Below, piece by piece: positions 8,249 to 17,641 of a stretch of DNA of 64,000 nt (its first letter is position 1; each line of letters opens with the position of its first letter). A model generated the notes under the pieces. It was not told the origin of the DNA, ran no database searches, and was given only the letters and a program-made list of their open reading frames with translations. The DNA is from Halorussus caseinilyticus (lineage in GTDB: Archaea; Halobacteriota; Halobacteria; Halobacteriales; Haladaptataceae). Made by a program: the position numbers and the translations under genes. The stretch covers positions 1,736,001 through 1,800,000 of the forward strand of contig NZ_CP119809.1 of the NCBI RefSeq assembly GCF_029338395.1. Reading direction: 5' to 3'.

Positions 8249-9838
8249 ATGTCGATGAAACCAACAGACCCGAACAAGGCGGTCGTTCTCGGACTCGACG
8301 GGGTACCGTGGTATCTCCTCGAAGACTTGGTTGCGGACGGCGAACTGCCGAACTTCGCGCGCCTCGTCGAGGAGGGGTCGGCCGGGCGACTGGAGAGCAC
8401 GACGCCGCCGACCACGGCGCTGGCGTGGCCGACCATCGCTACCGGGGTCTGGCCCGACAAGCACGGCGTCTACTCCTTCCAAGAAGTCCAGTCGGACTAC
8501 ACCAACCAGATGAACACCAGCAACGACCTCGACCGCCCGGAACTCTGGGACGTACTCTCGCCCGCAGTCGTCGGCAACGTCCCGATGACCTACCCCGCCG
8601 ACGACATCGACGGCCGGATGGTCACGGGCATGATGACGCCCGGATTCGGCGAGGGGTTCACCCACCCGCCGGAGTTGGCCGACGAGGTGCTGGACCGGAT
8701 TCCGGAGTATCAGGTGGGTCTCCCGTGGGAGCAGTACCACGACGACCGGGAGGCGTTCCTCGACGACTTCGAGACGCTGGTCGCCACCCAGACGAAACTT
8801 CTCCGGATGCAGATGGAAGTCGAGGACTGGCGACTGTTCTTCTTCGTCCTCACCACGCCCGACCGACTCCAGCATCTGGTGTGGGACGAGGAGGTGCTAC
8901 GCGACCACTACCGGGAGTTAGACGACGTACTCGGCGAGGTGCTGGAGTACGTCGAGGAACGCGGTGCCAACCTCTTCGTGGTCTCGGACCACGGGTTCGG
9001 TCCCATCGACACCTACGTCCACACCAACACCTTCCTCGAACGCGAGGGCTACCTGAGTCGGAAAACCGGCTCTGGTCGCGGTGCGCTCGAACGACTCGGC
9101 CTGACGAAAGACCGGGTGGAGAACCTGCTCGGGACCGCGGGCATCACCGTCGAGGACCTCTACGACCACCTGCCCGAGACGGTCATCGAGTCGGTGGCCT
9201 CCCAAGTCCCCGGAAGCCACGAACTGTTCGACGTGGACTTCTCGGAGACGGTGGCGTTCACCCACGGCGAGGGGAACCTCTACGTCAACGACACCGAACG
9301 ATTCGAGCAGGGTGTCGTCGCGCCCGACCAGCGACCCGCGGTCAAGGCCGAACTCCGGACCGCGCTCGAAGGACTTCAAGACCCCGAGACCGGCGAGCGC
9401 GTCCTGCGGGTGTTCGACGGCGACGAGGTGTTCGAGACCGACGACCAGTCGCCGGACCTCGTGGTCCGGGGTCGGACCGACGAGGGGTATCTGAACGGAA
9501 ATTCGCTCGCGGACTCGGTGTTCACCGAGAGCAAAATGAACGCCACCCACCGGCCCGAAGGGGTGTTTCTCGCGTGGGGTCCGTCGGTCGAACCCGGAAG
9601 CGAACCCGACGAGGCGACGGTGGCCGACGTTGCGCCGACGCTCCTCCACAGCGTCGGCGAACCCGTCCCGGCCGACGCCGACGGCCGGGTCCTCTCGGAG
9701 GTGTTCGCGCCCGACTCGGCCGCCGCGAGGCGCGGCGTCGAGGAACGCGCCTACGTCGAACGCGGCACCGACGAGTCCCACGACGCCGACTTCGACGAGG
9801 TGGAGTCGCGCCTCAAGGGACTGGGCTACATGGACTGA
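8249..9838 (+). CDS. Alkaline phosphatase superfamily protein (type I phosphodiesterase-like)
   Basis: 529 residues, no signal peptide or membrane helix. Metal-binding and catalytic landmarks follow the superfamily order: LGLDGVPW (Asp17), TTPPTTALAWPT with the Thr55/56 nucleophile, TTPDRLQHLVWD (Asp and His), VVSDHGFG (Asp-His) and a late HRPEGVFLAWGP (His). Members hydrolyse or transfer phospho- or sulfo-groups. In haloarchaeal glycan clusters such enzymes are common, but their substrate is not established; nucleotide-sugar hydrolysis or transfer of a phospho-substituent are options. It follows the flippase and precedes the epimerase by 94 bases. Classical secreted alkaline phosphatase is unlikely since no export signal is visible. 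Confidence 0.83.
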   Translation: MSMKPTDPNKAVVLGLDGVPWYLLEDLVADGELPNFARLVEEGSAGRLESTTPPTTALAWPTIATGVWPDKHGVYSFQEVQSDYTNQMNTSNDLDRPELWDVLSPAVVGNVPMTYPADDIDGRMVTGMMTPGFGEGFTHPPELADEVLDRIPEYQVGLPWEQYHDDREAFLDDFETLVATQTKLLRMQMEVEDWRLFFFVLTTPDRLQHLVWDEEVLRDHYRELDDVLGEVLEYVEERGANLFVVSDHGFGPIDTYVHTNTFLEREGYLSRKTGSGRGALERLGLTKDRVENLLGTAGITVEDLYDHLPETVIESVASQVPGSHELFDVDFSETVAFTHGEGNLYVNDTERFEQGVVAPDQRPAVKAELRTALEGLQDPETGERVLRVFDGDEVFETDDQSPDLVVRGRTDEGYLNGNSLADSVFTESKMNATHRPEGVFLAWGPSVEPGSEPDEATVADVAPTLLHSVGEPVPADADGRVLSEVFAPDSAAARRGVEERAYVERGTDESHDADFDEVESRLKGLGYMD

Positions 9839-9898
9839 TGTCGGACTCCGACCCGCGGGTCCCCCGGAGTGCGCCGAAAGACTTCAAAAACTTCGTTC

Positions 9899-9912
9899 AA
9901 TTTATAAATAAG
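9899..9912 (+). promoter_or_regulatory. TATA-like element for the GalE-like gene
   Basis: AATTTATAAATAAG lies 20-34 bases upstream of the ATG at 9933, which is the spacing expected for a leaderless haloarchaeal transcript. Confidence 0.5.
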
Positions 9913-9932
9913 CGCGTAGCGAGGCTAGCGAG

Positions 9933-10928
9933 ATGACTCACGAAACCGACGCTCACGCCGAACCCACGCCTGCCGCGTCGGACGCGCTACTCGCGTCCGA
10001 CGCGAGCGCCGACCTGTCGGACCGGACCGTGCTGATAACCGGCGGCGCTGGCTTCGTCGGGAGTCACCTCGCGGAGGCGCTGGTCGCGGACAACGAGGTA
10101 CGCGTGTTAGACGACCTCTCGGGCGGCGTGCGCGAACACGTCCCCGCGGGCGCGGACCTCGTGGAGGGCGACGTGTGCGACTCCGAGACGGTGGCCGAGG
10201 CGATGGACGGCGCGGACCTCGTGTTCCACGAGGCCGCACTGGTGTCCGTCGAGAAGTCGGTCGAAAGTCCGCCCGAGAGCAACCGAATCAACGCCGCGGC
10301 GACGGTGAACCTGCTCGAACAGGCCCGCGACGAGGACGCCCGCGTGGTGCTGGCGTCGTCGGCCGCCGTCTACGGCCACCCCGAGTCGGTGCCGGTCTCG
10401 GAGGGCGACTCGAAAGACCCCACTTCGCCGTACGGCATCGACAAATTGGCGCTCGACCACTACGCGCGGCGGTATCACGACCTCTACGGACTGGAGACGG
10501 TCCCCCTGCGATACTTCAACGTCTACGGCCCGCGCCAGAATCCGGAGTACAGCGCGGTGGTGAACGTCTTCTTCCGGCAGGCCGCCGACGGAGGTCCCGT
10601 CACCGTCGAGGGCGACGGCGAACAGACCCGCGACTTCGTTCACGTCCGGGACGTGGTGCGGGCGAACCTGCTCGCGGCGACCACCGACCGCGTGGGCGAA
10701 CCGTTCAACGTCGGGACGGGCCACAGCGTCACGGTTCGGGACCTCGCCGAGACGGTAGTCGAGGTGACGGACTCCGACGCCGAAATCACCCACGTTGACC
10801 CGCGACCCGGCGACATCCGGCACAGCGAGGCCGACATCTCGAAGGCGCGGTCGGAACTCGGCTACGAACCGGCGGTGTCGCTGGAGACGGGACTCCGGGA
10901 GTTGGCCGAGGAGAAGGGACTCCGGTAG
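9933..10928 (+). CDS. NAD-dependent sugar epimerase/dehydratase (GalE-like SDR)
   Basis: 331 residues. The NAD-binding GGAGFVGS (Gly37, Gly40, Gly43) follows a 30-residue acidic N-terminal extension. SSAAVYG (about 142-148) and the catalytic YGIDK (Tyr167, Lys171) are intact, and YFNVYGPRQNP follows, as in UDP-glucose 4-epimerases of the extended SDR family. It probably acts on a UDP-hexose or UDP-N-acetylhexosamine and closes the glycan cluster. A shorter start is possible because the first 30 residues are not needed for the fold. AT-rich DNA (AATTTATAAATAAG, 9899-9912) 20-34 bases before the ATG is a plausible TATA element, so it may have its own promoter. Confidence 0.88.
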   Translation: MTHETDAHAEPTPAASDALLASDASADLSDRTVLITGGAGFVGSHLAEALVADNEVRVLDDLSGGVREHVPAGADLVEGDVCDSETVAEAMDGADLVFHEAALVSVEKSVESPPESNRINAAATVNLLEQARDEDARVVLASSAAVYGHPESVPVSEGDSKDPTSPYGIDKLALDHYARRYHDLYGLETVPLRYFNVYGPRQNPEYSAVVNVFFRQAADGGPVTVEGDGEQTRDFVHVRDVVRANLLAATTDRVGEPFNVGTGHSVTVRDLAETVVEVTDSDAEITHVDPRPGDIRHSEADISKARSELGYEPAVSLETGLRELAEEKGLR

Positions 10929-11056
10929 TCGGAAGTCCGGCGTCGGTCCGGGACTCGACGCTCTAGCTCGGCTAGACGTTCCGAAACCAATCACCCTTCC
11001 ATCATTTACGATATGGGCGATACAGCGAGAATAAACCAACATCTCCACCGGAACCA

Positions 11057-11077
11057 GTTTATATTTCAAATATAAAC
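11057..11077. promoter_or_regulatory. Perfect 21-base palindrome upstream of the protease gene
   Basis: Two 10-base arms, GTTTATATTT and AAATATAAAC, are exact reverse complements around a single C. The element ends at the base before the TATA box (11078-11086) and covers the region where archaeal activators or BRE/TFB contacts lie. Likely an operator controlling the protease gene. Confidence 0.6.
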
Positions 11078-11086
11078 ATTTATAAG
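11078..11086 (+). promoter_or_regulatory. TATA box of the protease gene
   Basis: ATTTATAAG, about 28 bases before the ATG at 11112; this spacing predicts a transcript that begins at or next to the start codon. Confidence 0.6.
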
Positions 11087-11111
11087 AAATGTGGGTGAAG
11101 TGTGGGATGTA

Positions 11112-12539
11112 ATGTCAGACCAAAGCAGGCGGACGTTCCTCAAAGCGGCGGGGAGCGCAGTCGGTAGCGCGGCACTGGTGAGCGGAACGGTCAGCGCAGG
11201 CGGAAGCGAGACCCCGAACACGCGGTTCCTCGTAGACCTGCGGGAAGTTTCCCGAAGCGAAGTGCCCGAGGACGTGGAAGTCGTCCACGACATCGCGGAA
11301 CTCGACCTGCTGGCGGCCCGCGGCGACCCCGAGGCGGTCCCCGGCACGGCGTCCACGACGCCGGACGTGACGGTCTACCGGGACAGCACCTACGAGGGCG
11401 GTCCGGTGAAAGAACGCGACGCGAAAGCGCGCGGCGGCAACGGCCCCGCGTGGGACAGCGGCGCACCCACCGCGACGGAGCTCCAGTGGGACAAGCGCGA
11501 ACAGCGCGTGGGCGACCTGACCGAGAACCCCGGCGACGGGAAGACGGTCCAAGACACGACGAAGGGCGAAGGCAGTCGGGTCGCCGTCGTGGACACGGGC
11601 GTCTACGACGGACACCCGGACCTCGCCGACGTGGTGAACGCCGAACTGTCGGAGAACTTCACGACCGACCAGTACGACTTCCGACCCAACGGCGCGGGCG
11701 ACCACGGGACTCACGTCGCGGGCACCATCGCCGGGACGAACGCCGACGGCGAGGGCATCCTCGGCACCGCGCCCGAGACCGAAATCGTCGCCCACCGCGT
11801 CTTCTCTGGCGTCCCCGGCGAGGGCGCATCGACCGGCGACACGGTTGCGGCGCTTGCGGCGGCGGCGACCAAAGGCTGTGACGCCGCGAACTTCAGCGTG
11901 GGCTACCCGCCCGCCAACCCCGAGACCGACGAGTGGGTGTCCGGCGTCAAGATGGCCTACCGGCGACTCGCCGAGTACGCCCGCTCGCAGGACATGCTCA
12001 TCGTCAACTCGGCGGGCAACGCGGGCATCGACATGACCCCCGACGACGTTATCAGCCTCCCGACGGAAGTCGAGGGCATCTTCGGCGTCTCGGCGACCGG
12101 ACCCATCGGCTACCTCTGGGACGACAAGCAGGCGAGCCGCGAGGACAAGGCGCTCGTGAAACTCGAAGACGGCACCGACTCGCCAGCCTTCTACACCAAC
12201 TACGGCGAGGGGACCGACGTGAGCGCGGCGGGCGGGGACGCCGACCTCGAAGCCGCGGCCAACGACGTGCCGGGTTGGTACTACGACCTCGTGTTCTCCA
12301 CCGTCGTCGAACAGACCGAGAACGGACCCGTGGCTGGCTACGGGTGGAAGGCGGGCACCTCGATGGCGGCACCGCAGGTGACGGGCGCGGTTGCGCTCGT
12401 GCGCTCGCTCCGACCCGACGCCAGCGTCGAGGAAGTCGAGGCGATGATTCAGGAGACCGCTCGTGACGCCCCCGGCGGCGAACTCTACCACGGCGCGGGC
12501 CACCTCGACCTCCGCCGACTCGTCAAGCGCGCCCGATAA
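11112..12539 (+). CDS. S8 family serine peptidase (halolysin/subtilisin-like), Tat-exported
   Basis: 475 residues from MSDQSRRTFLKAAGS; the 7-residue upstream extension is rejected because the TATA box spacing favours this ATG. The twin-arginine signal (SRRTFLK) is followed by an Ala/Gly/Val hydrophobic stretch to about residue 29, then an I9-like propeptide region. The catalytic triad is intact: Asp161 (VVDTGV), His198 (GDHGTHVAG) and Ser417 (GTSMAAP), with the oxyanion Asn in NSAGNAG near 303. A secreted protease degrading extracellular protein is expected. It stands alone between the glycan and motility genes. Unlike classic halolysins it ends shortly after the catalytic domain, with no long C-terminal extension. 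Confidence 0.92.
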   Translation: MSDQSRRTFLKAAGSAVGSAALVSGTVSAGGSETPNTRFLVDLREVSRSEVPEDVEVVHDIAELDLLAARGDPEAVPGTASTTPDVTVYRDSTYEGGPVKERDAKARGGNGPAWDSGAPTATELQWDKREQRVGDLTENPGDGKTVQDTTKGEGSRVAVVDTGVYDGHPDLADVVNAELSENFTTDQYDFRPNGAGDHGTHVAGTIAGTNADGEGILGTAPETEIVAHRVFSGVPGEGASTGDTVAALAAAATKGCDAANFSVGYPPANPETDEWVSGVKMAYRRLAEYARSQDMLIVNSAGNAGIDMTPDDVISLPTEVEGIFGVSATGPIGYLWDDKQASREDKALVKLEDGTDSPAFYTNYGEGTDVSAAGGDADLEAAANDVPGWYYDLVFSTVVEQTENGPVAGYGWKAGTSMAAPQVTGAVALVRSLRPDASVEEVEAMIQETARDAPGGELYHGAGHLDLRRLVKRAR

Positions 12540-12996
12540 CGGCGCGACTCTCGATTTTCACGTCCTTCCGAGTCCGTCTCGCTTCCGGAGAGGGTTCTCC
12601 GAGGGGTCCGAGTGCCGTTTTCCGGACTGCACCCGCGTCGTTCGAGACTACAGAAACCGGAGACTAGGACGGTCAGAACCGCAAGCGTACAGCACCGTGA
12701 CCGCACCGCAACTGCACGCATGGCACCGCAGAGACGGCAGGAACGAGACGACTACGACTTGAACCAATCAAAACCCAACCGCACAGCACCGCACGCGGAC
12801 GGTCAAGGATAGCGACGCCCCAGTTCGACGGACCCGCGCCGAGATAGTGAGACGCGGTTGCGGTACCGTGCGATTGCAGTGCAGTTGCGGTACCGTGCGG
12901 TCGGCACGCGCTGGCGTCGTCGGGAGCGAAGCGACCGACTGCTCGTCGGAACTCGCTTCCGACGGTGGATGAGTAGCGCAGCGAAGCGAGCAACGC

Positions 12997-13063
12997 AGTC
13001 GGTTGGGGAGGGTGTGGTCCGCGGTGGCGGTGCTGTGCGGTCTGATTGGCTCAAGCCTGTCGT
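12997..13063 (+). repeat. Dispersed intergenic repeat, copy 1
   Basis: Starts AGTCGGTTGGGGAGGG and continues through GCGGTGGCGGTGCTGTGCGG to TCTGATTGGCTCAAGCCTG. A related block lies on the opposite strand at 44802-44893 (same order of the first 45 bases with a few changes), a partial one at 24386-24417, and an inverted partial one at 12757-12797. All are outside genes. Confidence 0.5.
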
Positions 13064-13151
13064 CGGCTTTTTTCGTCCTTCTACACCGTCGCGTTCCTCG
13101 GTCGCCCGATACGCCGTCGAACCCCCCGAAACGGCCCAGACATAACTAAAC

Positions 13152-13165
13152 ATTGCTTTAGCAAT
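13152..13165. promoter_or_regulatory. 14-base palindrome ATTGCTTTAGCAAT
   Basis: Arms of six bases around TT. Similar 14-mers occur at 4579-4592, 44643-44656 and 50464-50477, always in gene-free AT-rich patches. Role unknown; this one lies past the 3' end of the minus-strand cheF gene. Confidence 0.4.
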
Positions 13166-13208
13166 TGTAAATAGACTTCATGAAATCCAGTGCAAGCCCT
13201 AAAGACAG

Positions 13209-14078
13209 CTATTTCTCGTTGATGGACTCGCTTGCGATGTTCCGGCCGCGGGTCTTCAGACTCACCTCGCGGCGTTTGCGAACCTCCTCCAGCACGTCCA
13301 CCTCGATGAGGCGCTCGAAGATGCTCTCGACTTCCTCGACATCCATGCCGAGGAAGTCCGGAATCTCGAACGACGAGACGCCCGAGTAGAGCGCCATCAG
13401 GACCTCCTTCTCGGTCTCGTCGAGTTCGACGCCGCCCTCGTTCTTGCGCTCGCCCTTCTCGAAGAGGGTTTCGAGGAGCGCACACCGCCGGGTCTGGCCC
13501 GAGACGTACGTCTGGACGCTGGTGTCGCCCTGCGTGTGTTCGACTTCGAGGACCGTCCGCTGTTCGCCCTTGACCGTCCGAGTCGCGCGCTCTACGGACC
13601 CGATGTCGTCGAGTTCGATGCCGACGAACGTCCCGCTGGCGATGGCGACGTTGACCATCCCCTCGGTAATCTTGATGCGGGCCTTCTCCCAGTCGGTGTC
13701 CTGCACCACGCCCCCCTCGACGGCGGGGTGCTTGGTCAGAATCATCTTCTGGTTCAGCAGGGCACCGTAGAGGTCGGTCTCGAACTCCTCTACGTCCATG
13801 CTGGTCCCGATGAGGACGACGTTCTTGCCGAACTCGACGCTCAGGTAGTCCGAGACCGATGCGACCGCCTGATTCACGTCGTAGCGGCCTTTCAGCCCCT
13901 TCACCTCGGAGAGCGGAATCGAGCGCTTGCCCTGATTGCCCGCCAACACGAGTCGCTTGTTCGACAGCAGAACGCGGCCGCTAGTCCATTCGGGGTCGTT
14001 GAGTTTGCGGCCGTTCTTCACGACCTGTAGGAACTTCCCCTTCGTGTCTGTTATCTTGTGCTCGCCTTCCTTGCTCAT
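13209..14078 (-). CDS. cheF1: Taxis protein CheF (DUF439 family), copy 1
   Basis: 289 residues. CheF proteins link the Che system to the archaellum by binding CheY together with a HEAT-repeat partner. The N-terminal part (TSGRVLLSNKRLVLAG, then IPLSEVKGLKGRYDV) and the central segment (VNVAIASGTFVGIELDDIGSVER) match the family. The last 90 residues form a winged-helix-like unit (DETEKEVLMALYSGVSSFEIPDFLGM), ending with basic residues. The second CheF of this window (27369-28223) shares the same order of elements. It lies 114 bases downstream of the transducer gene, with the HEAT-repeat partner gene beyond that. The nearby archaellin supports a motor-switch role. Confidence 0.88.
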   Translation of the reverse strand: MSKEGEHKITDTKGKFLQVVKNGRKLNDPEWTSGRVLLSNKRLVLAGNQGKRSIPLSEVKGLKGRYDVNQAVASVSDYLSVEFGKNVVLIGTSMDVEEFETDLYGALLNQKMILTKHPAVEGGVVQDTDWEKARIKITEGMVNVAIASGTFVGIELDDIGSVERATRTVKGEQRTVLEVEHTQGDTSVQTYVSGQTRRCALLETLFEKGERKNEGGVELDETEKEVLMALYSGVSSFEIPDFLGMDVEEVESIFERLIEVDVLEEVRKRREVSLKTRGRNIASESINEK

Positions 14079-14192
14079 GCGTGGTGTCTACGTTCTCGGC
14101 GCGGTTGCTCTGGTCGGCCGCGCTCGCCTCGTGGTTCCTCGAAGGGACGCCGTTCGTTGGTGTTCGATACGGTCATAGCAGGGACCGGGGAT

Positions 14193-16181
14193 TCAGGATT
14201 CGGTTCGCATGTCGTCGACTCGCGCCGATAGCTCGTCGATAGCGTCGGTCTGCTGGCGGGTCGCCTTCACGATGTCGTCGGTCGCGTCCTCAACCTCGCG
14301 GGTCTGGTCGCGCACGTCCTCAACCGTCGCCATCACTTGCTCGACGTTCGCGGCCTGTTCGTCGTTCGCCTGTGCGACTTCGGTCACGCCGGTCGCGGCT
14401 TCCTCTACCGCGTCGGCGATTTCTTCGAGTGCGACGAGTGCGTCCTCGATTTCGTCGCCAGCGACCTTGATTTGGTCGTTGCCCTCTTGGACCGCAGTCG
14501 CCGTCTCGTTGGCCTGCGCCTGCACGTCTTCGATGCGCTCGGCAATCTCTTCGGTGTGTTCGCGCGTCTCGTTGGCTAGCTCCTTAACCTCGTCGGCGAC
14601 GACTTCGAACCCGCTTCCGGCGTCTCCGGCGCGTGCGGCCTCGATGTTGGCGTTGAGCGCGAGCAGGTTGGTCTGGTCGGCGACTTCGGCGATGACTTCG
14701 ACGACCTCCTCGATTTCGTCCATCTGCGATTCGAGTTCCGTCACCGTCTCCACGAGTTCGTCGCTCTGCTCGATGACCTCTTTGGTGGCCTCGCGTGCGC
14801 CCTCGCTGGATTCGAGACCACTGTCGGCCGACGCCTTGGCTTGCTCGGCGGCCGACGCAACCTCGTCGGAACTCGCGGCGACTTCCTCCATGCTCGCCGA
14901 GAAGTTCTCCATCTGGGTGGCGACTTCCGAGAGCTGTCTGGTCTGTTCGTCCACTCGCTCGTCGATGATGCTGGCGGACTCGGCGGCCTGTTCGACCGAC
15001 CCTTCGAGGTCGTCGGCCTTCTCGCCGACGCGCGCGGTCAGTTGCTCGAACCGGTCGGCCATGTCGTTAACTTGGTCTACGACTTCGACCAGCGAGTCGT
15101 CCACAACGTCGTGTTCGTCCTCGAACGACGCGCGGGCCGAGAGGTCGCCCATCTCCATCGCGGTCAGGGTACCGATGAGTTCCTCGACCAGCGAGGTGAC
15201 GCCCTCCTGACGCCGGATGTCCTCGGTCCGGTCGCGGACCGTCTCGACCACGGCGATGAGTTCGTCCTCGTCGTCGTACAGCGGCATGGCCGAGAACTCT
15301 ATCTTGCGCTCCACGCCGTCGCGGTCAACCATGGTACTCTCGTCGGTGTAGAGCGTCTGAGTGGTGTCGGCCCGGTCCACGTCGAACTCGGCGTCTGCGG
15401 ACTTGGGGGCTTCCGCAACCTTGTCGGCGAGCGTCTTCACGCGCCGACCGTCGGGGTAGAACGCCTCGCTGACGGTGGTGGTTTCGAGGGCTTCCTCGGC
15501 GGAGACGCCGGTGAGTTCCTCCAGCGCGGAGTTCCACGCCGCCACCTCGTCGCGCTGGGTGTCTATCATGAACACCGGAACCCCGATGCCGTCGAGCAGT
15601 TCGTCGTCTTCGACGTTGAGTTCGTCGTCCTCGCTGTCGGCCGGTTCGTCCTCCGTCTCGACCGTGGCCAGTTCGTCCTCCGTCTCGGCGGGCGCGTCGT
15701 AGGCGTCGAGTCCGGTCTGCATGTCGGCCAACGTCGCCGAGAGCGCCGACTGGAGTTCCCCCTCCGCACGCCGAAGTTCCTCGGCGACCGCCTCGTTGTC
15801 CGCGCCCAGTCGGTGTTCGAGTCGCTCGAACGTCTCGCCGACCAGTTGCTCGACCCCCGCGGCGTAGGTCCCGGCGAACGTCGCGGCCGACACCTCCGCC
15901 TCGACGTGCCGTCGCCCGAGGTCGGTCGCGTCCTCGGCGGCGTCCGCCGGGTCCTCGATGACCTGTCCGAGGTGGACCGCTTGGGCCTGCTGGAGGTCGT
16001 CGCTCGCGTCGGTGTCTCGATACGTTTCGGACAGTTGTGACTGCGTGACGGTCCCCCCGGCCGAGACGGACACGTCCCCGGTGTGCGTCCCACCGTCGAA
16101 CGTCACGTTTCGTTGCCGGTCGGTCTGATTTTCCCCTACACGTAAGCGCGTTAGAATTTTCCTCAACCGGTCCCTAACCAT
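14193..16181 (-). CDS. Soluble methyl-accepting chemotaxis transducer with PAS domain
   Basis: 662 residues from [16 protein letters not shown]; a start 45 bases upstream (16226) is also open. No membrane helix is visible, so this is a cytoplasmic transducer. Residues to about 190 form a helical sensor-like region, followed by an acidic linker with [24 protein letters not shown] domain follows at about 200-320 ([23 protein letters not shown]...). A HAMP-like segment comes near 340-390 ([15 protein letters not shown]). The rest is the coiled-coil signalling domain, with the conserved hairpin tip [21 protein letters not shown]. Methylation-type Glu/Gln pairs flank the tip. It passes its signal to CheA through CheW. 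The ligand is unknown; an intracellular redox or metabolic cue would fit the PAS. Confidence 0.92.
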   Translation of the reverse strand: MVRDRLRKILTRLRVGENQTDRQRNVTFDGGTHTGDVSVSAGGTVTQSQLSETYRDTDASDDLQQAQAVHLGQVIEDPADAAEDATDLGRRHVEAEVSAATFAGTYAAGVEQLVGETFERLEHRLGADNEAVAEELRRAEGELQSALSATLADMQTGLDAYDAPAETEDELATVETEDEPADSEDDELNVEDDELLDGIGVPVFMIDTQRDEVAAWNSALEELTGVSAEEALETTTVSEAFYPDGRRVKTLADKVAEAPKSADAEFDVDRADTTQTLYTDESTMVDRDGVERKIEFSAMPLYDDEDELIAVVETVRDRTEDIRRQEGVTSLVEELIGTLTAMEMGDLSARASFEDEHDVVDDSLVEVVDQVNDMADRFEQLTARVGEKADDLEGSVEQAAESASIIDERVDEQTRQLSEVATQMENFSASMEEVAASSDEVASAAEQAKASADSGLESSEGAREATKEVIEQSDELVETVTELESQMDEIEEVVEVIAEVADQTNLLALNANIEAARAGDAGSGFEVVADEVKELANETREHTEEIAERIEDVQAQANETATAVQEGNDQIKVAGDEIEDALVALEEIADAVEEAATGVTEVAQANDEQAANVEQVMATVEDVRDQTREVEDATDDIVKATRQQTDAIDELSARVDDMRTES

Positions 16182-16333
16182 CTTGTTCTGGAAAGAGACA
16201 CCAACCGGATATAAAGTTTTACGCAAATTTCACGCGCGATAACCCTGCTACCGCGTGCCAATCCGGGCCGTCGTCGTGTCGGCTACGCACCAAAAAACGA
16301 CCTTCTCGGAGAGTCTTCCGAGTGTTCGTCGGT

Positions 16334-17554
16334 CTACGTTCGCCCGCCGAGTTTCGAGAGCGCGGAGAACGCCCGTTTCCGAACTTCCTCGTCGTCGGTG
16401 TTGTCGATGATGTCGTCGAGTCGGTTCTGTGCGCGTTCCCCGCCCACCTTCCCGAGCGTGAACGCCGCCTTCGCTCGGGCGTCACTGCTGGCCTCCGAGT
16501 CGTCGAGTACGTCGAGTAACGCGTCTTCGGCGACTTCGCCGCCGACCTTGGCGATGCTGGTCGCGGCGAACTGGGCGGTCATGCCGTCTTTGTCGTCCAG
16601 CACGGACGCCAGCGCCTCGATAGCCGCCTCGCGGTTCCGCTCACCGGTCACTCTGCCGAGTAGCCACGCCGCGTTCCGGCGCTGGTGGGGTTGAGTCCCT
16701 TGGTCGAGGATGTCCACCAGCGAGTCCACGACGCTCCGGTGGTCGTTGGCGCTCAGTTTCTCGACCATCCGCTCGCGCAAGTCGTGGCTCTTCTGACCCG
16801 GCGCGTTCGACAGGAGTTCGATGAGCGAGAACACCGCCGCGCGCCGGACCGTCTCGCTCTCGTCGGTCAACAGCGAGACGAGCGCGTCCAACGGCTCTTC
16901 GCTCCCGAAGTTGCCGAGCGAGTTGGCCGCGATGCGCCGAATCGTCTCGCTCTCGTCGTCGAGCAAGTCGAGGAGCGCCGCCAGCGACTCCTCGCCGCCG
17001 ATACGCCCGAGCGAGTCCGCGGCTTCCCGCCGGACTTCGACGCTCGGGTCCTTCAGTCGCTTCCGGAGCGCGGATATTGCCCGCGGGTCCTCGATGCGTC
17101 CGAGCGCCCGCGCCGCGCGCGCTCGAACCCGCTGGTCGGGGTCGCCGAGGCGCTGAATCAGTGCCTTCGTCCCCGCCTTGTTCCCGAGTCGGCCCAACGC
17201 GTTGGCCGACGCCATCCGAAGTTCGGGTTGGTCTGCCGAGAGCGTCTCGACCAACGCTTCGGCCCGCGCCCACTCCGCGCCGTCGGTGGGAATCTCCTCG
17301 CCGGTCAACGCCGCCACGAGTCGTTCGACTTCGTGACGCTGGTCGAGTGCGTCGATGGCCGCGGCGCGAACGGCTTCGCTGTCGTCGCTCTGGGCGGCCG
17401 TCACGAGCGGGTCCACTACCTCGTGGTCCTCGGCGTCTACCTCACCGAGGATGTCGGCCGAGCGCTGACGAACCGGTTCGCTGTTGCTCTGGGTCAACAG
17501 CGTGGTGAGTTTATCTACGTCGCCCGTCTTCTCCAGTTCGAACAGCGAAGTCAC
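16334..17554 (-). CDS. HEAT-repeat protein, partner of CheF
   Basis: 406 residues made almost wholly of about eleven 30-residue HEAT/PBS-lyase-type repeats, for example ASANALGRLGNKAGTKALIQ, ARAARALGRIEDPRAISALR and EAADSLGRIGGEESLAALLD. In Halobacterium a HEAT_PBS protein (OE2401F) interacts with two CheF proteins and with CheY and is needed for normal motor switching; this gene beside cheF1, a transducer and an archaellin fits that role. The name of lyase in some databases is misleading because no bilin chemistry is expected. It lies 152 bases upstream of the transducer start. Confidence 0.82.
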   Translation of the reverse strand: MTSLFELEKTGDVDKLTTLLTQSNSEPVRQRSADILGEVDAEDHEVVDPLVTAAQSDDSEAVRAAAIDALDQRHEVERLVAALTGEEIPTDGAEWARAEALVETLSADQPELRMASANALGRLGNKAGTKALIQRLGDPDQRVRARAARALGRIEDPRAISALRKRLKDPSVEVRREAADSLGRIGGEESLAALLDLLDDESETIRRIAANSLGNFGSEEPLDALVSLLTDESETVRRAAVFSLIELLSNAPGQKSHDLRERMVEKLSANDHRSVVDSLVDILDQGTQPHQRRNAAWLLGRVTGERNREAAIEALASVLDDKDGMTAQFAATSIAKVGGEVAEDALLDVLDDSEASSDARAKAAFTLGKVGGERAQNRLDDIIDNTDDEEVRKRAFSALSKLGGRT

Positions 17555-17641
17555 GACTGTTTAATCGAGTTGGTACGAGAAAAAACGTTGCGGTACTCGG
17601 TCGAAAAATCGAGAGGAAGGTCGGTTGGCGGACTGTTCGCG

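Larger units (their letters stand above)
12540..13208. other. Gene-free spacer with dispersed-repeat sequences
   Basis: 669 bases without a credible gene; open frames here are Arg/Thr/Ser-rich and unlike haloarchaeal proteins. It holds a 16-base direct repeat GTTGCGGTACCGTGCG at 12857-12872 and 12884-12899, an inverted pair (12757-12797 versus 13021-13063) belonging to a dispersed repeat family, a T-run at 13068-13073 that could end a + strand transcript, and the palindrome ATTGCTTTAGCAAT at 13152-13165. Confidence 0.6.

Noticed and set aside
12612-13145. Open frames in the spacer after the protease
   Set aside because: Short, basic, without homologous motifs; the region is better explained by dispersed repeats.
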